A stretch of DNA of 64,000 bases, from contig OX104123.1 in the NCBI GenBank assembly GCA_944474755.1, forward strand, positions 61,373,898 through 61,437,897, written 5' to 3'. A program made the position numbers and the translations under genes. Shown here one piece after another: positions 44,305 to 52,262 of the stretch. The notes under the pieces were generated by a model. That model made no database searches. It was not told where the DNA came from and worked only from the letters and a program-made list of their open reading frames with translations. The stretch's first letter is position 1, and every line of letters begins with the position of its first letter. This DNA comes from Limnoperna fortunei (Eukaryota; Mollusca; Bivalvia; Mytilida; Modiolidae).

Positions 44305-45789
44305 CTATTTGATCCGATAAAGTCCGACAGCATTCTTAGTTGTTACATTAGCAACGTCCTCCACTGGCATGCTAAATAAGCTTCCTAGTTTTTCCAGGAT
44401 GTCTTGAATTAACACGGGAGAACCAGTTTTTTGTCCTTTAATGTGTAGATATGGGGCATCAGTTTCCATGATGATGTCATTTAAATCCATTTCACTTACC
44501 AAGGTTCTGTACTCAGGATATTTATCATCTTGAAGAATGAACGGAGATATACCGAACTTGATATTTTCAAAATTGCTTTTCCATTTCTTGTATTGTTGTA
44601 AGTTTCCATTAAAACAATGTCTGTGGATAGGATGGGAGGACGGAAGTATTTTAGTAAGAGTGTTTAAACACAAGGAGTCAATTGAATTATTACCACGGCA
44701 ATGAATAACAATCGGTAACCGCTTCTTAAGAGCCATTTTACATTGTAATTCCAAGTATTCCGTTTGTCGTTTTAATTCTCGTTCGGATGGAAAGTCAGAG
44801 GAATCGAGTCCACACTCCCCAACCGCAACAACTCTCGTTGCTTCTAGTAGTGCTTCCATCTTTTCCAACCAAAAATCTAGGGTTCTCCTGCTCTCCAAAT
44901 TAATTAATCTAGGGTGAATCCCAAACGTTAAATGAATCCTACTGTCCTCTCTTACGCTAGAGCGTTTGAGACTATCTGGCCAATGGTGTGGATAACAGTA
45001 ATTTGCAACGAGGTGTTTGATTTGATAATAAGTTTCTCCCCACATCCAAGATAGTGCTGGCAATCTTTCTAGTTTCGATTGTTTCACAAGCATGTCAAAA
45101 TGAAAATGGGAGTCCACAAGATGTATTATTTTATCTTCCTTTTTCAAACATTTTCTTTGTTCTAATGAAATCAAGTTTTTGGCATCTTCTGTTCTACTTA
45201 TCAAGATTGCAAGTACTCTCCAGTGTAATAAGGAGTGTAAACCAGATAATGGAGATACGAGGCGATCGGATAACGGTTTTTGGAGTACATAATTATTGAC
45301 TTCCATGAAGAAGTTAATGAAAGGTAAATCCATATCATTAAAAACTGGAGCTGAATTCGGCTCAAATTTTATGTGAGTATTTACATACCTCAATAAATCT
45401 ACAGGTTCTTGGACTCCATTTTTGGAGATAAGTACGTCTATTAGCCCATTCATCATCTCCACCCACACAATGCCATTTATGTCAACGTTAAACCGCCTAC
45501 CTAAATCTATATTTTCATGGAATTCCTTGATGTGACCATCTAATAATGATACTTGTCCATACTGTGATTTGCACTGCCAACAAGCCGTTGAAGGTGACAC
45601 ATACCAAGGAACATGTTGCCGTAATACATGTCTTCTAGTGTTGGTAAACCGGCCTGGACATACAGGGCAACTTCTTCCTTTCTTCCAATTCTCAGTACTA
45701 GCCCTAATTTTATCCGATTTTTCAGGGATTTCATCGTCAAAAGGACCATAGTCTGGTACAAACATGAACTCATCTAAGACTTTATCCAT
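44305..45789 (-). CDS. Zinc-finger TatD-type nuclease ORF in the env position
   Basis: 494 residues. N-terminus: two C2H2-like fingers, C41/C44/H54/H59 and C70/C73/H86/H91 (CPVC..RHVLRQH; CWQC..DGHIKEFH). Middle (about 95-220): no domain recognised. C-terminal 270 residues: a TatD DNase fold with all metal ligands in place: H228 and H230 (VDSHFHFD), E325 (VAVGECGLD), H363 (VIHCRG), H391 (RHCFNG), D444 (METDAPYL). TatD enzymes are metal-dependent DNases with 3'-5' exonuclease activity. The ORF sits between pol (150 bp away) and the 3' LTR, is free of stops, and its ATG is preceded directly by CACCTGTATTTTAG, a good splice-acceptor context, so it may be made from a spliced transcript as env is. 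A role in integration-intermediate processing or host-DNA handling is speculation. Confidence 0.9.
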   Translation of the reverse strand: MDKVLDEFMFVPDYGPFDDEIPEKSDKIRASTENWKKGRSCPVCPGRFTNTRRHVLRQHVPWYVSPSTACWQCKSQYGQVSLLDGHIKEFHENIDLGRRFNVDINGIVWVEMMNGLIDVLISKNGVQEPVDLLRYVNTHIKFEPNSAPVFNDMDLPFINFFMEVNNYVLQKPLSDRLVSPLSGLHSLLHWRVLAILISRTEDAKNLISLEQRKCLKKEDKIIHLVDSHFHFDMLVKQSKLERLPALSWMWGETYYQIKHLVANYCYPHHWPDSLKRSSVREDSRIHLTFGIHPRLINLESRRTLDFWLEKMEALLEATRVVAVGECGLDSSDFPSERELKRQTEYLELQCKMALKKRLPIVIHCRGNNSIDSLCLNTLTKILPSSHPIHRHCFNGNLQQYKKWKSNFENIKFGISPFILQDDKYPEYRTLVSEMDLNDIIMETDAPYLHIKGQKTGSPVLIQDILEKLGSLFSMPVEDVANVTTKNAVGLYRIK

Positions 45790-45808
45790 ACTAAAATACA
45801 GGTGTAAA
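45790..45808 (-). promoter_or_regulatory. Putative splice acceptor before the TatD ORF
   Basis: Minus strand ACACCTGTATTTTAG ends one base before the ATG. Pyrimidine content is moderate, with T-rich context. Supported by sequence only. Confidence 0.4.
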
Positions 45809-45941
45809 TATTAATATTATATATTTATTACATACTGACAATCTAAAAATCTACTAACTCACAACCAATATTCTTATTTTATTGATAACCATCAGAAAAG
45901 TTTATATATACAATTCTATGTACAGTACCAACAATTTTATA

Positions 45942-48900
45942 TTAATCTTCAATATAATCTTTGAGATAAAACGGGCGTTTTCGGTTTCTTTTCCCATTTA
46001 TCTCTAAAGAATTTGTTATCGTTCCTTGTTCATTGTCTATGTGGTACATAAAAGTGTCGTCTAGATTTTCCGAGAGATCTTTCAATTCATCTAAATTGTT
46101 AACAGTCTTCCTTGCTTCCATACTTCTTGTCATCTCTTGAATAATATCATTAGACACCAGAAGATCTGGCGCACCCATGACATTACTATCACTACCTATG
46201 TGAGACACCAGAAGATCTGACGTACTCACATCTGCAGTGTTCTCATTAAACAGAGACGACATATTGAAATTTTCGTTTGAATCATCGGTTTCCTTTAAAT
46301 TGCTACTACACTTTAATATTTCATTCCGCAATCTTTTGATCCAAACCGGAAATTCTCGATCTTGGCATAGTTTTATTCTGTCATGATGTATCCACGATTC
46401 GCATTTTCTGTCCTTTATTTTATACAGTACTGGCCTTTTCAGTTCGGTTATTACATAAGGGCCTTTCCACGGGGATTTCAGTTTAGAGGATTGTCCAACT
46501 TTTGTTGCTTGATCTAGCTTATATACTACATCTCCGACATCATACGAGTTCTGATTATTAACCAAGTCATATGTCCTTTTTTGTCGTTCTTGTGCCGTAT
46601 CCAAATTATCCCTTGCAATAGAATGAGCCATGTTCATAGTTTCAACTAGATCAAGTATATACTGCGGAACTTCTTTTTCTTCAGATTGAACCTTTGCCAT
46701 GCCAAAAAGTACATCAATTGGTTGGAAAACTTCCCTACCTAGCATCATTAAATTTGGTGTGAATCCTGTTTGTCGGTTTCTAGTTGACCGAACGGCTGCT
46801 ACTAGTTGTTGTAAATGAAGGTCCCAATTATATTGTTTATTTTTAATGAAACATCTTATAATCTGCAAAAGTGTTCTATTGTAGCGCTCGATTTGTCCGT
46901 TGGATGAAGGATGATAGGGTGTCGTTCTTGTTTTTGCGATTTGCATTAGTTCGCAAAGCTGTCTTATAAGGTTTCCGTCCATATTTTTTCCTTGGTCTGT
47001 ATGGAGTTCAAGAGGGCAGCCAAATCGTGAAAAGAAATTATCTACTAAAGTTCTTGCCACAATTTCAGCAGTCTGTGACGATATGGGAAAACATTCCAAC
47101 CACTTTGTAAATTGGTCAACAACCATAAGTATATACCTACTTCCTTGCTGGGTAACTGGCAAAGGACCTAATATGTCCATATGAACTCTCTCCATTGGTA
47201 CACCTGCATGATATTGCTCTAGCCCTGCCCTAGCTTTACGAGTCAGTTTCTTATTTTTATTACAAACCTGACAGGACTGTACATACAGCTTGCAGTCTTG
47301 TGTCATGCCATACCAAATTGCCATGTTTTTTACCTTCTCTAAAGTCTTGTACTGTCCCATATGACCAGACATTCGTATATCATGGCAGTAATGTAAAATC
47401 TCCGGTTGCATCTGTTTTGGAGCCATAAACAAAAGTTTCGGACACACAGGATCTTCCCATCTATAGTATAGCACTTCATCTTTCAATTCTAATTGTGAAT
47501 TGCACAGCCAAAAGTGTCTCACTGCCTTGCTGCTCAATTTCAGTTCGGGTACAGAAGGAATATGCTTTTGAATTGTCCAGTCCTTAAGTGTTTTCAAATC
47601 TGGGTCCTTCAATTGTTCTTCAAGCAGTTCTTGTGGAGAGTAGGAACATAACCAGTTACTTTGCACAACTTCCGGTGCCAGTCTCCTGATTGCTAGTGGG
47701 ACAACAAAGTCTACATCTTCTTCAAACGTCCCCCACTGCCTACGAGCCCTGGTGCAAAACGCACAGCCCCCGCATGGTAGGTCTTCCAAATTTACACCAG
47801 CTTTATAATCATTGCAGGCAACGAGATCATCTGGAATGCGGGACAGACCATCAGCATTTGAGTGTTTTTTTCCGGATCTGTGTTGAATAACCATATTATA
47901 CTGTGATAGTTCTTCTATCCATCTAGCTAATTGACCTTCGATGTTTTTAAAATTTAGCAGCCAAGTTAAACTATTGTGATCGGTTCTGATGATGAAATTC
48001 CGACCTAATAAATAATGGCGGAAATGTCTTGTAAAACAGACTATAGCTAATAGTTCCTTACGTGTGGTACAGTATTTCCGTTGAGTTGGTGTAAGAACTC
48101 TGCTGGCATAAGAAATTGTCTTTTCTACTCCATTTTGTACTTGGCTAAGTTCTGCGCCAATGGTTTTCTCTGATGCATCCGTGTCCAGTATAAAGATATC
48201 ATCTGGTGTTGGAAAGCTTAGTATAACGGCATTCAATAAAGCTTCTTTCAACTGTTCAAAGGCTTGTTGGTGTTTTTCGTGCCATACAAAATCGGTTTTC
48301 TGTCCCGTCAATTGGTGCAAAGGTTCCGCTATTTCTGCAAAATTCTTAATATGGTCTCTGTGGTAGTTAGAAAACCCCAAAAAAGATTCGACATCTTTCT
48401 TACCTTTTGGTATGGGCCATTTTTTTACTGCCTCAATACTGTCCGGATTTACAGCGATTCCATTTTCGCTAACAATTTTACCCAAAAATTTAACTTGTGT
48501 TTGTAGAAGGTTACATTTGCTGGGTTTTAATTTTAGATTGTATTTTCGAAATCTAGAGAATACCTTATAAAGATTCTCCATATGACTTTCAAAATCAGTT
48601 CCCAGAACTACCACATCGTCTAAATACGCTAAGCATTCTTTCCATGTGAGACCTTGCAGCACTAACTGAATCATTCGGCTAAAGGTTGCAGGACTGTTAC
48701 ATAATCCGAATGGAAGTTTGGTATATTGAAAAAGACCGTATTTGGTAATAAAAGCCGTCTTATGTTTATCATGGTCATCTAGTTTCACCTGATAATACCC
48801 AGAGGCCATATCTAGTGTGGACATAAAGACACTCCCTCTTAATGTATCTAGACATGTCTCAATTTTCGGAATTGGAAATGCGTCCTTGACTGTTAAGTTG

Positions 48901-49622
48901 TTTAGTTTCCTATAGTCAATACAATATCTTAACTTACCGTCTTTTTTCCTTACCAAAACTGGAGGTGAAGCCCAGTCAGATGACGATGGTTCAACAATAC
49001 CCTTCTCTAAAAGGTCTTGAAGATGAACTTCTTCTTCCTTTTCAAATCCAAGAGGTGTTCTCCTCATTCTTTGCTTCACCGGATGGGCATCCTGAGTGTC
49101 GATCCTGTGTGTAATGTTTCCATTAAAAAGACCAATGTCTAGATCGTCCTTTGCAAATATATCTGCAAAGTTATACAATAATTTTGCCAATTGTATCGAT
49201 TGTCTGGAGTCAAGATTGCATATTGACCTTGTAAACAGTTCTTTGATATGATCAGGAAGTTGTTTTTCCAGTTTTTCCAACTGTTCTATTTCCGGGAGAA
49301 TTTGATTCTCTACATCTATTTTATTTATCTTGAAGTCCATTCCCTCCTCATCATCCTCTATAGTTTCAGACGCTTCTATTCCTATACCAATTGGATATCC
49401 TTTTCTCAGTGTCTTGTATACGTTAGATAAATTTCTTATCACTATAGGTACCTGTTTTTTACCCTGACAAATCATATTTGGAATAAGCAGACCTTTCAAA
49501 AAATTTGTTGGCTGAATAACGGTATCAGTACTTGGTATCTCATCAAATTCGACGGACGACAGCTTATTTGAGCAAGGTGGTATCACTATTTTTTCGGCCA
49601 ATTTAACTCTGAAGATTTTCAT
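45942..49622 (-). CDS. Gypsy pol: reverse transcriptase, RNase H, integrase
   Basis: 1226 residues. RT about 205-390 with catalytic YLDD at 333-336 (V follows, as in many Gypsy elements); RNase H about 470-600 with FILDTDAS and RTDHNSLTWLL, ending HSNADGLSR; integrase zinc-binding region with H747, H754, C784 and C787; catalytic triad D816 (VHMDILGP), D876 (LHTDQG) and E912 (GQIERYN), a D,D35E pattern; and a GPY/F-like module (SPWKGPYVI) near 1080. The ATG overlaps the end of the protease frame by 20 bp, in the next frame. No stop or frameshift seen, so it could be functional. Acidic serine-rich tail at the C-terminus. Confidence 0.95.
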   Translation of the reverse strand: MKIFRVKLAEKIVIPPCSNKLSSVEFDEIPSTDTVIQPTNFLKGLLIPNMICQGKKQVPIVIRNLSNVYKTLRKGYPIGIGIEASETIEDDEEGMDFKINKIDVENQILPEIEQLEKLEKQLPDHIKELFTRSICNLDSRQSIQLAKLLYNFADIFAKDDLDIGLFNGNITHRIDTQDAHPVKQRMRRTPLGFEKEEEVHLQDLLEKGIVEPSSSDWASPPVLVRKKDGKLRYCIDYRKLNNLTVKDAFPIPKIETCLDTLRGSVFMSTLDMASGYYQVKLDDHDKHKTAFITKYGLFQYTKLPFGLCNSPATFSRMIQLVLQGLTWKECLAYLDDVVVLGTDFESHMENLYKVFSRFRKYNLKLKPSKCNLLQTQVKFLGKIVSENGIAVNPDSIEAVKKWPIPKGKKDVESFLGFSNYHRDHIKNFAEIAEPLHQLTGQKTDFVWHEKHQQAFEQLKEALLNAVILSFPTPDDIFILDTDASEKTIGAELSQVQNGVEKTISYASRVLTPTQRKYCTTRKELLAIVCFTRHFRHYLLGRNFIIRTDHNSLTWLLNFKNIEGQLARWIEELSQYNMVIQHRSGKKHSNADGLSRIPDDLVACNDYKAGVNLEDLPCGGCAFCTRARRQWGTFEEDVDFVVPLAIRRLAPEVVQSNWLCSYSPQELLEEQLKDPDLKTLKDWTIQKHIPSVPELKLSSKAVRHFWLCNSQLELKDEVLYYRWEDPVCPKLLFMAPKQMQPEILHYCHDIRMSGHMGQYKTLEKVKNMAIWYGMTQDCKLYVQSCQVCNKNKKLTRKARAGLEQYHAGVPMERVHMDILGPLPVTQQGSRYILMVVDQFTKWLECFPISSQTAEIVARTLVDNFFSRFGCPLELHTDQGKNMDGNLIRQLCELMQIAKTRTTPYHPSSNGQIERYNRTLLQIIRCFIKNKQYNWDLHLQQLVAAVRSTRNRQTGFTPNLMMLGREVFQPIDVLFGMAKVQSEEKEVPQYILDLVETMNMAHSIARDNLDTAQERQKRTYDLVNNQNSYDVGDVVYKLDQATKVGQSSKLKSPWKGPYVITELKRPVLYKIKDRKCESWIHHDRIKLCQDREFPVWIKRLRNEILKCSSNLKETDDSNENFNMSSLFNENTADVSTSDLLVSHIGSDSNVMGAPDLLVSNDIIQEMTRSMEARKTVNNLDELKDLSENLDDTFMYHIDNEQGTITNSLEINGKRNRKRPFYLKDYIED

Positions 49623-49992
49623 TTTCTTTAGTTGAAACCATTATAGAAGGAATTATTTGGCCGTGTAACTGTACTGTGTAATCTGCAAGGTTAATAACAG
49701 CTTTTTGGTGAATAAGGAAATCTATACCTAAGATGACATTATCTGTAATGTCAGCTACTATCATACTCCATTGTAGTGAAGATTTACCTATTTTTAACTC
49801 AATCTTGTCTGTGACACTAGCATTCATTTCTGAAAATTCCCCCGCACCCCTTAAAATAATAGTGTCAACTAGTTTTGGTTTTGAAATTAATGTATAATAA
49901 AAATTCCAGCTGATGACAGATACTTGGGCTGCTGTATCTACAACGGCCATTGTCTCTTTTTGTTGTATTATGACAGGGATATATAAAGTCAT
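49603..49992 (-). CDS. Gypsy protease (retropepsin-like)
   Basis: Active-site motif VDTAAQVSVIS (DTA where DTG or DSG is commoner) and the later VILGIDFLI flap-region partner. The frame is open upstream through the end of gag, so the enzyme is probably made by -1 frameshifting from gag rather than from its own ATG. Confidence 0.85.
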   Translation of the reverse strand: MTLYIPVIIQQKETMAVVDTAAQVSVISWNFYYTLISKPKLVDTIILRGAGEFSEMNASVTDKIELKIGKSSLQWSMIVADITDNVILGIDFLIHQKAVINLADYTVQLHGQIIPSIMVSTKENENLQS

Positions 49993-50102
49993 TGCCTCAG
50001 CATCACTAGTTACTGTCTGATAAAGTTTAACTTCAACTGGATTCTTTTTATTTGAAAAAGGTGGTGGCCTTCCGGTGTCATTTGGGTGGACTAAAGACTG
50101 GC

Positions 50103-51623
50103 CTACATCTTCAGTCCGTTGAAGTTTAACGGATTACTTCCCCTGTTAGGTGAAGGAGACCTTGGCCTTGGGTTATACCTCTGTGGTGACCTATTTTTCG
50201 GCTTGTCACATTGAGAAATATAATGCCCTTCCAAGCCGCAATTGAAGCAGCGTCCATCCCTCGTCGGACTCTGTCCTGGGTTAACTGTCCTGCTTGGTGA
50301 CCTTGACCTGTCTGTTCTTGTTCGGCCTTTTAAAATGTCCAATATTTGTGTAATTGCCGATTTGGTCTCCTTTAAGTCGTCTTCTGTTTTCTTAATTCTG
50401 GCCTCCAATCTGCTAATGTCAGGTGTAGCATTCTCATTTTTGTATACGATCCTTATATTAGGTCTCGGCTGTGTCTCATCATCAATTGGTTCATCATAGT
50501 CTTCATCATTTCCTGTATCAGACTCTTGGAATGTAACCCTTTTTATGCCCACATCAAGCTTCCTTTGTCCCAAGATAACTCGCTGGTTCGTGATGGCACA
50601 TTTGACATACTGTAGAGCTTGGTCTAGGCTATCTGGATCTTTATCCATAGCTGTCAAAGCCGCTTTTTTATCGGAACAGCCCTTTAGGAACGCATCTATT
50701 GCCACCACCTGAATGAACGCATCTGGAGTTCCCGGGTAACCATCTGTCGCCATTTCTTGTGTTCTCTCTGCATACTCTTCTAGAGATTCTTCCTGCAGTT
50801 GCCGAAGGTCCTGAAGTTGCCTTCGGACAATATGGGGGAGGTCTCTACTTCCGAATCTTTCATTCAGTTTTTTGCAGATAGCTTGATAATCCTCCTGAAT
50901 TGCTGTTGATCTGGATGTGAAAAATTTAAGTGCCTTATCTCTGAGACACTCTATTAGTTTATCTAGTCTCTGTTGATTTGTCCAATTGTATCTATTGGCG
51001 ATGTGATTGAACTGCACAAAATATGGGCGCCAATCATTTCTGCCGTCATAAGTGGCCATTTTCGGAGGTAAAGGGCCACTTGATTTATTAGGTAACACCT
51101 GGTCTGTTGAATGGAGGGGTTTACTTATATATGTGGATTTCTTCCACGAGTCTTGTGACTCTGACTTTATTGTTTCTAGATATTTATTGGAATTGATGTC
51201 TGCGGAGAGCTTTCCGTAGGCTCCCTCGGATGATGCTTCTTCTTCCATTTTTTTCAATCTGATGTCTCGCAATTTGATCTCTTGACATAAAATCTCTTCC
51301 CTGTCTCTGAATTCCCTCATAAATTTATCGTACTTCTCGTTTTGTTGCTGAACATAATTTTCATGTTGTTTATTATATTCATGCTCTGTATTTTTTAATT
51401 TAATTTTGAAATCAAGAGTGATATCTGCTAATTTTTTATCATAAGCTGCTTGCATATTGTTTTTGTCTTTTTTTATTGATTCTAGTTCGTTTTTTAGTAT
51501 GTCAATTGTATTAGCCATGTGCTGAAATTTTTCTTTCTCTGTTGACGTTTCTAAAGTCTCTTCTATTGTTTCTGGCTCTTTCAAGACTGTAATTACCAGG
51601 AGCGTCACAACAGAGTGGCTCAA
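50103..51623 (-). CDS. Gypsy gag with coiled coil and CCHC knuckle
   Basis: The frame runs from the LTR remnant at 51623; the likelier start is the internal ATG at 51518 (MANTIDILKNELESIKKDK), residue 36 of the long frame, leaving a 70-bp leader after the LTR. Residues about 38-130 are strongly helical and charged (coiled coil); about 185-345 is a capsid-like region (YDGRNDWRPYFVQFNHIA); CCHC knuckle CFNCGLEGHYISQC at 459-472; an arginine-serine-rich tail binds nucleic acid by inference. Confidence 0.9.
   Translation of the reverse strand: MSHSVVTLLVITVLKEPETIEETLETSTEKEKFQHMANTIDILKNELESIKKDKNNMQAAYDKKLADITLDFKIKLKNTEHEYNKQHENYVQQQNEKYDKFMREFRDREEILCQEIKLRDIRLKKMEEEASSEGAYGKLSADINSNKYLETIKSESQDSWKKSTYISKPLHSTDQVLPNKSSGPLPPKMATYDGRNDWRPYFVQFNHIANRYNWTNQQRLDKLIECLRDKALKFFTSRSTAIQEDYQAICKKLNERFGSRDLPHIVRRQLQDLRQLQEESLEEYAERTQEMATDGYPGTPDAFIQVVAIDAFLKGCSDKKAALTAMDKDPDSLDQALQYVKCAITNQRVILGQRKLDVGIKRVTFQESDTGNDEDYDEPIDDETQPRPNIRIVYKNENATPDISRLEARIKKTEDDLKETKSAITQILDILKGRTRTDRSRSPSRTVNPGQSPTRDGRCFNCGLEGHYISQCDKPKNRSPQRYNPRPRSPSPNRGSNPLNFNGLKM
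50124..50130 (-). promoter_or_regulatory. Candidate -1 ribosomal frameshift heptamer
   Basis: Minus strand G TTA AAC in the gag frame, nineteen bases before the gag stop (50105-50103). A slip of -1 here moves exactly into the protease frame. The same heptamer is used by some RNA viruses. No pseudoknot was assessed. Confidence 0.5.
51588..51612 (-). repeat. Collapsed 5' LTR, 25 bp
   Basis: Plus strand TGTAAT joined to TACCAGGAGCGTCACAACA: the two ends of the 172-bp LTR with 147 bp missing between them, with a short AT/ATT microhomology at the join. Without its LTR interior the promoter is probably lost. Confidence 0.8.
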
Positions 51624-51771
51624 AACAACTTAAATCCTCAGCAATGATCAAGGAATTATAACTTTTTGCGGAAGTCATAATTTGCTGCTACATCTTACAC
51701 AGTTCTATATTTTTTTTTTGGTATTTGTTTGCAATAAACTGCCGAGAAAGTTCAAGATCAATATTATACTC
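51613..51771 (+). repeat. Repeat R, left copy, second part
   Basis: Continues from 44006; matches 56619-56756 and ends in GCCGAGAAAGTTCAAG as that copy does. Confidence 0.85.
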
Positions 51772-52262
51772 TTCAGTGACGTACAAGTTTTACCTGTATA
51801 ACGTACGTGTACACTGACTGAAGAATATATAGTATCGTCCGACGTTAATCCCTCCCACCGTCCGACCAAGGGCATTAAGTTGTCGGTGTAGGACGTAAAG
51901 AACTCCCTAAGTCAAGTCAATCCCTCCCAAGTCAATATCGATGCATACATTATGGCTTCTTTCAGTTAATTACACAAACTTTGTAATGATTTTCTGTCAA
52001 TACGTATTTTCTTTAAAAAATTATTGACGTTAGAATACACAAATATAACCAAGTCGGTGAAGGATACATACACTGTAAATAAATTGTTGACGTGTCATTA
52101 GATTCATAACTTGTTGACTTGTCATTAGACTACACAAAATATAACCAAGTCGGTGAATATGATGCATGTACAGTGAATAAACTCGACTTGTCATTAGAAT
52201 GCACCTGGGACCTTCCACGACGTACATGCTGGCTCTCAGTTCTCGAACTCTCAGATCTGTCA
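51772..52262 (+). repeat. Leader region of the non-LTR element with tandem units
   Basis: Includes two imperfect units of about 75 bp at 52027-52203 (AATATAACCAAGTCGGTGAA twice, GACTTGTCATTAGA several times), just upstream of the first ORF. Could be the 5' untranslated region. Confidence 0.5.

Larger units (their letters stand above)
44007..51612 (-). mobile_element. Gypsy-type LTR retrotransposon with TatD accessory ORF, 7.6 kb
   Basis: Bounded by TG...CA termini and a GAGT target duplication (44003-44006 and 51613-51616; a 5-bp AGAGT reading is equally compatible). In transcription order: collapsed 5' LTR, gag (51518 or 51623 to 50103), protease, pol (49622-45942), a TatD-domain ORF (45789-44305), a polypurine tract and a full 172-bp 3' LTR. 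The pol frame is uninterrupted over 1226 codons, so the insertion is young. The intact second copy of repeat R at 56164 gives the pre-insertion site. Confidence 0.93.
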
